Assembly (NCBI GenBank): GCA_050084515.1
Contig: CM114271.1
Coordinates: forward strand, 24,552,001-24,616,000
DNA length: 64,000 bases
Direction: 5' to 3'
Source: Blasia pusilla
Lineage: Eukaryota; Marchantiophyta; Marchantiopsida; Blasiales
The notes under the pieces are model-generated. The model was not told the origin of the DNA. It made no database searches and worked only from the letters and a program-made list of their open reading frames with translations. A program made the position numbers and the translations under genes. Positions 11,441 to 21,234 of the stretch are shown one piece after another; the stretch's first letter is position 1; each line of letters opens with the position of its first letter.

Positions 11441-11769
11441 GACTGGAGCTTGTAGGCATGGTGAGAGTGATGAGGAGTTTTTGCCAGGATGGCATGCGTC
11501 AGCCTATTTGGGCTTGTTGGCTATGCAGAGCCAGATTGTTGAGACTTTGATGGCGAGGTGTGATGGAGAGTCCTTAGATCCAGAGGTTGGTGAGGAGATG
11601 ACAAGTGGCTGAGACATTCACGACAATGGCATGGTCTTGGAGTACCTGCGTACTGGCAGCGTCACGAGCACATTGGGTACTAGAGAGCGGGATCCCATCC
11701 TACAGCGAGCCAGACGGTTCCGGTGGGAGGGGACATATTTTTTGCGAGTTTGGGAGGATGGTAGAGTGT

Positions 11770-12540
11770 GCGTGGTGCCTCATCCTTCATAGAGAGCATG
11801 TTTGGTGCGTCATACCCATGAGGAGTTGGGTCATTTTGGAGTAAAGCGGACGTACAACTTGCTCCAGATATAGTATTGGTGGCAAGACATGCAGACTGAC
11901 GTTCATCAGTTTGTTGCCAGGTGTATGTGTGATCGAGTCCGAGCATCGTTCATTGCTGCGACTCCACAGTGCATCCACTTCCGATCATGGGTTTAGGTTA
12001 TAGATGGAGTTTGGATTTTGCAGGACCTTTGCCTTTGACAAAGCGCCATAGTTGTTATGTGTTGGTGATGGTCAAGGACTTCTCAAAGTGGACAGAGTTG
12101 GTTGCATTTCCTGACAAAACAAGTGAGGAAGTAGCGTATGCCTTCCTAGATCGAGTGTTGAGTCATTACAACACACCATTTGAGGTGTTGACAGACCAAG
12201 GTACATAGTTTCGCGGGGAGTTTCAAGCCTTGTGTGATCAAGCGTTGATCGACCACCACACTACTTTGCGAGATCATCTTGAGGCGGATGGACTAGCGGA
12301 GCAAGTTGTGCAGACGGTGAAGAGAGGATTACGCAAGTATGGCTTGCAGAGAGATATACCTAGGAGATTGGGACTTCCAATTTCCGTGGTTGGCGATGGG
12401 ATACAGATTCATCACGCACGCATCCTTAGCATCTTTCTCATCGTACTTGCTTTTGTATGGCCGAGAGCCAGATTTACCTACAGCCATTCGTCGAGATGTT
12501 GGTGAGGTGTTGAACCTTGATGACCCTGATGTATGGTGTT
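11770..12540 (+). pseudogene. Integrase of the gypsy element (broken)
   Basis: An N-terminal zinc-binding part (HTHEELGHFGVKRT, later CMCDRV) is followed by the catalytic core: WSLDFAGPL with Asp at 12014-12016, EVLTDQGT with Asp at 12194-12196, and GLAEQVVQTVKRGLRKYG with Glu at 12299-12301, giving a D-X34-E spacing. Frameshifts lie near 11960 and 12350; a TAG at 12206 interrupts the core. The C-terminal segment (FLLVLYGREPD-like reading, then RRDVGEVLNLDDPDVW) stops abruptly at about 12536 where a deletion is inferred by comparison with the copy at 57.3-57.9 kb. Confidence 0.9.
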
Positions 12541-12805
12541 ATCTTATTGGAGGGACGCGATGGTATGGTTCGGAAGGACCATTGCGTAATTGTGCACCGT
12601 GTCACCTTCCGAACATTGACGGTACAATTGATCCAAGCTTAGCAGTAGTTTCTGCAGGCTTGCGATGTATGTTGTGTGGTTGTGCCCGTGGTGCACCCAC
12701 AATGCTAGTATGTGATGGATGTTCGAGAGGATGGCATATGGCATGTTTGACGCCATCTCTCACTAGGGTTCTTGATGGACAATGGATGCGTCCCAGATGT
12801 ACATA
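12537..12805 (+). pseudogene. PHD-finger tail of the retrotransposon polyprotein
   Basis: The end of pol encodes NCAPCHLPN followed by a C4HC3 zinc finger: CMLCGC, then MLVCDGCSRGWHMACL, then a final pair. PHD fingers commonly bind histone H3 tails. In this copy the first cysteine of the last pair is arginine (MRPRC), whereas the copy at 57.3 kb keeps WICPKC, so this finger has lost a zinc ligand. It ends with TAG at 12803-12805, and the LTR-like region starts 190 bp later. About 240 bp that the second copy has between integrase and this segment are missing. Confidence 0.85.
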
Positions 12806-12993
12806 GAGTAGATAGTTCTACATTCTGACTTGTGTGTGCGACATGGATGACAAGTATGCGACTAACGATGGGGCCACATGAGCACCCGACCTTCTTGCTC
12901 TTAACGTCCGAGAGATGTATGTCATGGTAGATAGGGATATATAGCTATCTGGAGTTAGAGGGACCTAACCACCAACTAGGGGGGCGATTAGAG
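12806..12993 (+). other. Spacer between pol and the LTR-like region, with polypurine tract
   Basis: This 188-bp stretch is shared with 57.93-58.09 kb. It ends in the purine-rich AGGGGGGCGATTAGAG (12978-12993), also present as AGGGGGGCGATTGGAG next to the other copies; this is a good candidate for the plus-strand primer of reverse transcription. Confidence 0.6.
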
Positions 12994-13746
12994 ATATTTT
13001 GGTACTTCTTGTCTCGTTGCTTGGATGCCATGAGTTAGCATGGGATCGTGCGTGTTTGTGTGTGTGTTTGGTTATAGCGATGTATGTTGTGTAGCCATGT
13101 GTATGCGCAGGACAACTGTCACGTCTTTTAGGATAGATCAGTGAGATCTAGTAGAGCGCCTTCGCGAGTAGTGGAGGACAGGCTCAGTAGGTCAAGGATG
13201 GCTTGCTGAGGCCCCGGGAAACTTGAGAGAGCAGGTTTTCCCTTCGTTTCGGCTCATTTGGAGCCATATTGAAGAACTTACTATTTTAGATAAGTATCAT
13301 TTTGAGTATATGATTGCATTTCTATTTTTGGTAAGGGGACCTTGACCTTCTACATCATGTCAAGAGCCAAGGAGGTGACTTGGGAGCATAAGTTACCATG
13401 GAGAGAGATTGGGAGAGGGGAGGGATATACCTCAAGGAGAGAGAGCTTGAGAGCTCATTCTTTCTTTGTTGAACCTCTTGGCATGAGGCAGCGGAGCTAT
13501 GGTCTTGCTTGCCTTGTGTGTGTAACCCAAGCCTCTCATGAGGAGAGTGGGTTAGTTTGACATTGAAAGAGACATGTGAGAGTGCACGCATTTGAGAGCT
13601 ATGGTGTTGAGAGAGATTGGATCTTGATTTATTGGACATATTTTGGTACTTCTTGTCTCGTTGATTGGATGCCATGAGTTAGCATGGGATTGTGTGTGTT
13701 TGGTGACAGCAATGTATATTGTGTAGCAATGTGTATGCGCATGACA
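12994..13746 (+). repeat. LTR-like 3' end bounded by two 120-bp direct repeats
   Basis: A segment of about 115-120 bp starting ATATTTTGGTACTTCTTGTC and ending near GTATGCGCAYGACA occurs at 12994-13114 and again at 13638-13746, with about 525 bp between. Two other family copies (59.13-59.90 kb + and 57.09-56.34 kb -) have the same repeat-core-repeat organisation with the same spacing. No TG...CA ends were found, so whether the LTR is the whole 750 bp or the 120-bp unit is open. Confidence 0.75.
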
Positions 13747-14845
13747 CGTCCCCTATAAACACTCCCCTTTTTTGTTTTTTTCCATCTATCCTCCGTGTTT
13801 ACTAATTATTTTCTCTCCCACCTCTCTCAAAGGGCTACACATGGGTTGAATCCATCTTGAAAAGGTGTGTTTTTTTTAAGTCGTTAGTTCATATTTATCA
13901 AGATTATAATGAATTCCATGAGTGGAAGTTTGTTTTTCCTAGTGATTTCCTCTAGTATCCATACAAAAGTTACTAGTATTTAACACTCACTACCTCTTAG
14001 GATGAAAGACGACACATGATGAAATTTAGAAATGTGTAAACTTACTTATGTGAAAATATTTGTATGAATTAAAAAGTTTATATCACTTTTTCAAGGGCTC
14101 TTTTGAATTTCAAATTCTTGTTAACATCTATATAATTAAAAGAGGATGGGATTGGAAGAACACTTCCTCTGGTGTTGACATTTGTACTTTTTACACTCCT
14201 CCGATATTATCACATGTTATATTTAACAGAATAATTAAAATAACAGGTCATAGACTTAACAAATATCTTTTCCCTCTCTATGAGTGGCATAATTCCCTTA
14301 GTTTTCATCGTGAGGGAATTACGCTAATTTTAAACTTATTACATCTCAATATGACAACTTTTGGGGCCAATCTCTAAATTATTATAGGAGAGTGTCTTCT
14401 TGATTTGCAAATAACTCTCTATTTGACACGTGGCAAAGTGGGTAGAAAAAAACATTTCATATGCCATGCGCACCCCAAAAAAATATTAGAATTTGTGTGC
14501 AACATCATTAGTCCCTTCACGGGCTATACACTATCCAAAGCTCTTCAAACACTTTGTTATTTCCAATGTACCTAAATAGTACATACTAAGTGTCCGTTGC
14601 AAATGGATAATTTAAATTTGGATAGGGAAAAAGATGTATGTCATCATACCTACTAAATGGGAAAATATGGGAAGTAATTGATTAGCCTACTCATGTGGTA
14701 AGAAAATCTACTACAATTAGTGTCGTTAGGGTAAAGTGCCCATCATGGTGAGAAAACCTCTGCTATTTACTAAACGCAGTTTCTGAAGGAAAAAGTACAC
14801 ACAATGTCGTAGACCCCTCGCCATAGTATGAGAATACAAAGCATT
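13747..14845. other. Intergenic DNA with Helitron-like and MITE-like pieces
   Basis: No gene. At 14127 the sequence TCTATATAATTAAAAGAGG begins a Helitron-like segment shared with 55.5-55.7 and 61.35-61.75 kb. At about 14383-14560 a stretch with GGAGAGTGTCTTCTTGATTT and GACACGTGGCAA matches one end of the MITE family described at 33.87 and 39.61 kb; no second end is seen, so it is a fragment. Confidence 0.55.
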
Positions 14846-15072
14846 TACTGCTCCCTTTGTTGCCTTGCGCAATAAAGGGAGCAATAAAACTCGACAGCCT
14901 TTATTGCGCAAGGCAATAAAGGCTGTAAATGGAGTGGACATTGAAACAAGAGACTTGTTCATAAATAAAAAAATATCCACAGCCTTTATTGCGCAAGGCA
15001 ATAAAGGCTGTCGAGATTTGAAATTGGAGTGGACATTGAAACAAGAGACTTGTTCATAAATAAAAAAATAAA
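14846..15072. repeat. Three related palindromes within a direct repeat
   Basis: Two copies of a perfect hairpin with arms CAGCCTTTATTGC and GCAATAAAGGCTG and the centre GCAAG lie near 14897-14929 and 14979-15011, and a diverged version with arms GCTCCCTTT and AAAGGGAGC lies at about 14850-14883. The sequence after each of the first two (GGAGTGGACATTGAAACAAG and following) is repeated as well, so a hairpin-containing unit of about 80 bp was duplicated. Confidence 0.85.
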
Positions 15073-15097
15073 CTACAGGTTAGACGTGGTGGAAAGT

Positions 15098-15165
15098 AGG
15101 AAAAGTTGGTTAGCTCGATTCGTTCACATCCTCGAGGTCGCGGGATGGAACCGCACATAGTTGAA
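15098..15165 (+). other. Possible tRNA-derived SINE fragment
   Basis: TTGGTTAGCTCGATTCG resembles a polymerase III A box and GGTCGCGGGATGGAACC, about 30 bp on, resembles a mutated B box. The spacing fits a tRNA-derived SINE head. There is no cloverleaf for a functional tRNA. Confidence 0.25.
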
Positions 15166-15289
15166 CCTCAATCAGAATGCATTTCATAAGATTTTTACAG
15201 AAAGTATTACGCACTCTCCACACTAACCTCCACGGACGCGACCATCTGAACAACAATAAATGTTGTTGGTTCTCGGTTTATCGAGAGCC

Positions 15290-15515
15290 TCTAATGAGCG
15301 TTTGTGAAGGTAGGTAGGGCCTTGCAATACTTGGTCTACATGGGCGAACTCCATAGTTTGTCCCGGAATCGCATTGAAGGCGCGTAGGGTAGCGTCTACC
15401 TCGAGCTGGGTCGGGCCTAGGTTTCAGGTTCGGGAGCCCCGGGATGGAGAGGTCGCGACGGAGGGTAAAGAGGTCGCGACGGAGGACGGACGCCGTGCGA
15501 AGACGGACGGAGAGG
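15290..15515 (+). repeat. Left terminal inverted repeat of the MULE
   Basis: Inverted match to 27224-27461, including the shared blocks GTCCCGGAATCGCATTGAAG, GGTAGCGTCTACCTCGAG and the doubled GAGGTCGCGACGGAGG. It is GC-rich relative to flanks. In MuDR-like elements the repeat carries the promoter; that role is inferred here. Confidence 0.9.
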
Positions 15516-15639
15516 GCGCGCCGGTGAAGTTTGGTCCCCATCCTCGTCCGTTGGAGGGACGGACGGCGTCTGACGGAGGATGTTTAGGACTGCCTTGGAT
15601 GGACGATGTCCGTCCGTCTGAGGCTTTCTCCGCTTGCTG

Positions 15640-15935
15640 TCGCGGCTCTCTCCGCTTTCGGCTTCCTCCCGCTCTGTTTCGCTCTGTTGGTGTCGCCGCG
15701 GCACTCTCTGCTTTCGCCTCCCTCTGTTGGTGTCGCCTGCTTTCGCCTCGCTCTGTTGGTGTCTCCGCGGCTCTCTCTGCTTTCGCCTCGCTCTGTTGGT
15801 GTCGCCGCGGCTCTCTCTGGTCTCTCTGCTTTTGCCTGCTTTCGCCTCGCTCTGTTGGTGTCGCCTGAGGCTTTCTTCGCTTTCGCCTCGCTCTGTTGGT
15901 GTCGCCTGAGGCTTTCATCGCTTTCGCCTCACTTT
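15640..15935. repeat. Minisatellite of CTCTGTTGGTGTCGCC units
   Basis: Seven or so copies of a unit built from CTCTGTTGGTGTCGCC, CGCGGCTCTCTCTGC and TTTCGCCTCG follow one another with period variants of about 30-60 bp. It sits just inside the left terminal repeat. The serine/leucine/cysteine-rich ORFs across it on both strands are by-products of the repeat. Confidence 0.85.
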
Positions 15936-15959
15936 GGACTTCGTCGTCGCGGCTCTCTC

Positions 15960-18428
15960 TGCTCTCTCTGCTCTCTCTACATCTGGATATCCTGAAGATT
16001 TGCGGCCCCAGCTCCTCGACAAGTTTGACACTGGTGCGTATACACATATTTTTGTTGAACTTGTTCAAAGTTTAAAAAACTTGTTCAGCTTTTGAGGAAC
16101 TCCTTTTTTGCGACCCCAGCTCCCTGATAAGTTCGGCATGCACGCACAGGTGCGTATACCCATATTTTCCACTCCTTTAGGGACGAATTCTATCTGATCT
16201 TGATTCGTTTTTCCAGTAAATGACCTCCGTTCACAACAGGTGAACATGTCCCTTGTGTTGAACTTGTCCAGCGTTTGAGAAATTTCGGCTCTATCTGCTC
16301 CATTTGCTCTCGAGCTCTCTCGGCTTTCCATCTGTTTGATCTGAGCATTTTCTCTAAACCTAAACTCCGTTCTCAGATTTTGCTCCGCTTTTGTCTTTCT
16401 CCACTTTTGGTTGTCTCCGCTTTCAGCTGTCTCTACTCCGCGATGTCGTCTCTCCTCAAGCTCTCTCCACTTTCGATCGCGATGTGTTCAATCTGAGAAC
16501 TCCGTTGTATTGTTTGTACTGGGAGCGACTGGAATATCGACCTTGGGCGGATATCTGGTGTGTGGTGTCCCCTGCGCTTTTGTTGGCCTCGTCATTGACC
16601 AAGTTCTAGACGATGTGTGAGAGATCCCCTAATCTTTCACTCATAGCATCAATGCCGCCTATAGATGGACAGAGTACTTGGCAAGGTCTATCATCAAAGG
16701 GACAACGAAAGCCGAAACTCATCCACAATCATCACAGAGAACATACTTGTGACATGATTTCTGAATTTCCTTGGAAGACAATGTGAAAATTGAAGAATCT
16801 GGCAGTATGCCAGCATTCATTGCTCTGTATTTCTCGTTCTGGTCTCCTACGATCCGCTGGGACTCGGGAGAACTAAAAGTTTGCTTCGGATATTGCTTAC
16901 GTAAAGTAGCCATTCAGGCAGCAGTAGCAGCTTACACCTGGAAGTTTGGTAACTGAATTTCGTTATCAAGCTAGAATCCTAGCGATCAAAGACGCGTAGT
17001 TTCCAACTTGACGTGGTTGACTCGTCCGTATAGAACCTTGATTCCTAAACCCAACGAGTCGAAACGAGTAGTCACACAAATGTGTCAAATTGTGAGTGTA
17101 TCGCAAGAGCACACGAGAAGGTTTTGCAATATTGGAGGTGGTGCCGGTCCGACATACATGTTGATTGTTTGTAGAGCTTGAGCTTGTGTATAAGAAAAAC
17201 AAGATTGAGCTTGTGTAAGATTGATTTGAAAGTGGCCCGATGTCCATGAGAAGATTCATCTCATGTGAGGCAGAAAAAGCTTTGAGAGCCACAGCTTTTA
17301 GGCAGAGCAAAACCTGGTAGCCTTTAAGTAAGACTAAGTGAGTGATTGTCGGGGATAGATAAGGTGAGTTTTTAGATGGAAGTCAAACATTTAGCTCAAT
17401 GTAAAGATGGAGTTCAGCAGCTAGTAATGGAGTTTTGAAGACTCACGTCTCCGAGGACAAGTGTTGACTATCCTCTTCTTTCCGCGTCTATGTTATGATC
17501 GATGTTTTAGGGTTTGGTGGGGTCATTCACAGCTCTATCATTCCTGCTGCAGTTCTCGACGTCCAGCCCATAGGAAATGACATAAATCACTCCACCGTCG
17601 AGAAGCGAAGATTCGGAGATTTGGGTACCTATGTTAGGTCTTTTCTTTGCAGATCATAGCGGGTGTTGGATTCCTACCTCTTTACTTCTGGATGTATGGG
17701 ACCATACCAGTACTAGTTCTCTTGCCGTTGGATACTTTGGCCTTAGTCTGGTCATTGGGCATCTGACAATTTATCGTAGTTTGGCAATAGTGAGTACGAT
17801 ACGAAGGGGGAGTCAACACCTTTTCACGAGAAGGACGACTGTTTCAAGTGAAGTATGCTATCGAAGCTATTAAGGTACTGGTTAAATCTGTCAAGAAGCT
17901 CCGTGAGACTGTCAGACTGTTACTTTGGTCATTTTTTGGACTTGTTGTTGGACATCTCTCCACTCCTAAGTTTGGTTCCAAGAGGGTTAGTCTATTAATA
18001 TGTATCCAAAATTCTCAAATTTTATCCCAGACTCTATTTGAAGCTAGACTTTCTGATGCTTGCATCCCCATAGCCCGTTTATCTCGAACTTCATTTTTCA
18101 TCATCAAATTGGGACGGTTGGGGCTTACGAGGTTTTTCTATGAATAGGGTTTACTTTTCTTTGACATCAATTTGTGCATCAATCGTTACTCATGATAATG
18201 TTTGTGCTCCTTTGTGAATTCTGGAAACAAGCTGCTAGCAATTCGGACCATCTTGGACAAGGATAAATCAAACGAGGGTTCTCATGAGCTTCTTGAATTG
18301 TGCTTGTTTTTGGTATTGTGTAGGTTTGAAGGTCATTAGTAACACTGGAAGTCCGCCATCGACATTACGTTTTTTGAGGCAGTAGGGGAGGTAGGTTTAA
18401 AGCCACCAAGGATCAACACATTAGGGCC
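15960..18428. other. MULE interior without a supported gene
   Basis: A diverged duplication lies at about 15995-16290 (TTTGCGRCCCCAGCTCC, then GGTGCGTATACMCATATTTT, each twice, about 110 bp apart). Short ORFs occur but none has a recognisable motif. It may contain 5' exons or a leader of the accessory gene that follows, but splice sites cannot be assigned with confidence. Confidence 0.4.
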
Positions 18429-19154
18429 ATGTCAGGTCAGCCGATGTTTTTACATGCCAAGGGGTTGCGGTTGTTGGGAATTCAGGTTAACAAACCTGAA
18501 AACGTGACTGGTCTTCTATCAGGGAACCAGGGCAATCTTCAGACATGGGTCAGCCCCATAGTACATAGCAGTTCTAGTTCAGATTTTTTTCTAGCTGATA
18601 TTGTGTGCAAGCGCTTGCATCCTCACTCCAGATTGTATTTGGATGAGTGGATTGTCTTAGGGTTTCCATTGGAAACTTATAAGTGTCTAGAAAAGGCACC
18701 GATACATGCTGGATTTAATGTTGCATTCTCACCCAAGGCCCGGTTGGTGGGGGACCATGTATGGTTAGACTCTTACTTCCAGAAGAAGGGACAGACTGAA
18801 TTTCTAGTGGTGGAAAACCAGGGAGGTAAGATGAATGTTGTCTGAATTAAGGACATTAAACATTTGATGGGGGCATCCAAACAGAACATGCTTGCCAAGA
18901 TTGTTTGTACAATCCGGTTAAAGAGGAGAGTGTCCACCTCTGAGGAGAAGGACCCTGTTCCTTGGGTTATCGGAGTTACTCCTAAAAATATCTACCTTAT
19001 CGACCAGACTGATGTGGATGACAAAGCACCGATTGGGAATGAGCACATTTCAGATTTGTCCGAAGTACTGAGTTCCATGACCCTTCTGAATTTATCCCGG
19101 GGTATTCCTCGGAACCTTGTTTCCTTCTGGAATTGTTTGTTTTACGGAGTTTAG
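18429..19154 (+). pseudogene. MULE accessory ORF A, one in-frame stop
   Basis: A frame open from ATG at 18429 to a stop at 19152-19154 is interrupted only by one TGA at 18843-18845, giving 241 codons otherwise. A C-to-T change of CGA would explain the TGA. I do not recognise the protein; it has several conserved-looking stretches (LRLLGIQVNKPENVTGLL, HSRLYLDEWIVLGFPLE) but no known motif. It runs opposite to the transposase and occupies the place of mudrB-type genes, so a role in transposition or anti-silencing is possible but unproven. It could instead be a captured host gene fragment. Confidence 0.5.
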
Positions 19155-19747
19155 CGTGATTACATTTGCGGTATTTACATGGTACACATGAATTCCTCAT
19201 GCATGTATGTTGTTCTACGTTGGCAAGGCTAACCAATTCGAGTCTTTGTCGTCTTGTGTTTGGCAGGTAGTTGGGGCTCCTCAAGACCTTGACCACGTGG
19301 GCCATGTTAGGTTTAGGGTAGAAGTAGGTTTTCTTATGTTTGTGGCGTTCACACATTTACATATTTCGGATTGCTGGGATGTTCATACAGATTCTTAGTG
19401 TGTCTGTATGAAGTAGACATTCTGTCAACTTTTCAGATATAGATGACCCGGTGACAACCAGGAAATCCGGCTTTTGGCTAAAGTATTATAGCCAGAACCA
19501 GAATTTTCCTGGGATGGAATTTCAGGATATGTATCCTACAAATTTCGGTAGGAGCTTCGGGGTATGGATGCGAGAGGAATTATGTATCTACATTCTAGAT
19601 ACATAATTCTAGCTTATATTTTTTGCTTTCATTTTTAGAAGTAAGTTTTTAAATTCCAGCTTTGCATTCCAGCTTTAAATTCTAGCTATGCTTGTATCTG
19701 TTGGTGTGTTTACATGTGAGTGAGAACTCGTTGTGGATACACTCCAG

Positions 19748-20099
19748 GTTGAAGCCCAACCAGCAAACATGTTTGCTGCATTTAGGGGCAAGAGTGTAGG
19801 TCTTCCAGAGAAACCAGCCGCACAAACCTCTCTTTGGCGGGACCCGGTCGAGTGGGTTCATTATTGCTACTCAAAGGAGCATAAGCAATTCGTGTGCCTG
19901 TGCTCCAAGTGCATCGAGTACTTTCGTGGGCCAGAAACTTTTAACTCGCACATTGCATTACATTGGTCGAGGCCGGTGCCTGGAACACCAAGGGCGAGTG
20001 GTAAGAAGAAGGTGGAAGCAGACTACGACCGAGACGACATGGAGGATGAAGATGATGGTAAGGGTGTAGGACTAGAACTTTCATACGCAGTTAGTGAGA
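19748..20099 (+). CDS. MULE accessory exon with a C2H2 zinc finger
   Basis: After a candidate acceptor (CTCCAG before 19748) the frame encodes a classical finger with spacing C-X2-C-X12-H-X3-H: CSKC at 19901-19912 and histidines at 19949-19951 and 19961-19963. An acidic stretch (DRDDMEDEDDG) follows, then a candidate donor near 20099. The preceding motif SLWRDPVEWVHYCYSKEH suggests a real protein. Probably a DNA-binding accessory protein of the element; the exon limits are inferred from splice-like sites. Confidence 0.5.
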
Positions 20100-20172
20100 T
20101 GGTAGCAATGTTTGGTGTATGTGCTCTATGATCCTCAAGACTTCATTCATTTATGTTCCAAAATTGTGCAGG

Positions 20173-20899
20173 GAACCAGGCTACCCCATCTGCAGCCAAC
20201 TTGCGTCTGCGAGGCACCGTGTAGCAACGTTGGGCTCATCGCAGAAAACAGAAGAAGGCTGCTCTGTTCAGTAAAGCGAAGGAGCATTCAAAACGGGCAG
20301 CGGGCCCGTTTGTACCTATGCCCATTTTGCCAGATCTTTTGATTGCTTTTGAGGGCTATAGGACAGAAGAACACGGTCATACCTCATGGGCAGGTTTAGC
20401 TAGGATACACGAGTGTGAGAAGGTCCGAGAGGAGCTAGAGGGTGCCCTTGTGTGCCCTACCACCACTGTCAGGGGATGGATTGAGTCGGGCCGCAGGCTT
20501 CTCCCTTCTACTATCCCTGTAGATAGAGGTCACCGTTCCACCTACTGGAGATGCATGGCCGCTTTCCATCATCTAGCCGTAGTGTGGATCATGGACAGAC
20601 AGGAACCGTATCGATGGGATGCTGGAGCCGAAACCAGGCAGCATCAGGTTGAACATTCCCTGCATGTTCTAGATGAAATGCGCCGAGCACAAAGGCATGC
20701 ATGGTACATCAGTGAGGAGTACTACCTCCCACGCTTCAAGTTTAACTACAAGATCTGGAAAGAGAAGAGTAAACCTAGCATTCTTGCCAAGTTCAGGGAC
20801 AAAGTACTCGCATGTATGTGGATGGGGTCGGCTGCTCCCTTGCTGATGCGGTTGTCCGGGTATAGTGCTGCTTCATTTCATGCAAATTTCTCAGTATGA
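20173..20899 (+). pseudogene. MULE accessory exon, unknown, with one premature stop
   Basis: From a candidate acceptor (ATTGTGCAG ending at 20170) one frame reads through to 20899 apart from a TAG at about 20222. It begins with a basic segment (RRKQKKAALFSKAKEHSKR) and continues with about 190 codons without recognised domains (for example WIESGRRLLPSTIPVDRGH, YRWDAGAETRQHQVEHSL). With the C2H2 exon upstream and the acidic exon downstream it looks like a multi-exon accessory gene. Confidence 0.45.
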
Positions 20900-20981
20900 A
20901 TTGTTGAAGAGTTGTGAGTTCATGATTTCCCATTGTATCCCTTGTAATTCCGCATTGTCTCTAACAACTTGTAGATGTGCA

Positions 20982-21234
20982 GGGTGGCCTGGATGTGGAA
21001 ATCATAGATTCCAGTGACAATAAGGGTGCGGTAGGATCTCGGAAATCCCGCCGACTGAACCCGGAAGTTGACATGGAAGTGGGTGAATCTAGCCCGGTCA
21101 TGGATAGTCATGGGCCAGGTGATGAAGGCCCAATTGAAGACTCGCATACCCCCGATGAAGTGGTCTTGCAGGCGGATCCACAAATCATGGAAGAAAAAGC
21201 CCGAAGGAGGAGGATGATGATGGCTTCACAATAG
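20982..21234 (+). CDS. Possible last or penultimate exon of the MULE accessory gene
   Basis: It follows an acceptor-like GATGTGCAG. The frame encodes an acidic, serine-rich segment with a basic patch (GSRKSRRLNPE) and ends at a TAG at 21232-21234 after a basic run (EEKARRRRMMMASQ). The NLS-like basic runs fit a nuclear protein. Assignment to the same gene as the two exons upstream is inference. Confidence 0.35.

Larger units (their letters stand above)
5501..13746 (+). mobile_element. Decayed Ty3/gypsy retrotransposon encoding a cytosine methyltransferase and a PHD finger
   Basis: Domain order along the + strand is gag, two zinc knuckles, aspartic protease, DNA cytosine-5 methyltransferase, reverse transcriptase, RNase H, integrase, PHD finger, then an LTR-like 3' end. 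RT before integrase is the Ty3/gypsy order. Protease and the start of the methyltransferase share one frame, and the rest of the methyltransferase shares another with RT, so the extra domain is built into the polyprotein and is not a nested insertion. The copy is dead: at least 15 in-frame stops and several frameshifts break the coding region. The left boundary is not resolved; sequence upstream to about 5.0 kb may belong to it. Related 3' ends occur at 56.3-59.9 kb. Certain as a gypsy-type element; extent is approximate. Confidence 0.9.

Noticed and set aside
15374-16068. Long ORFs on both strands rich in Ser, Leu, Cys or Arg, Glu
   Set aside because: They coincide with the minisatellite and terminal repeat, and both strands are open in several frames, which is a composition effect.
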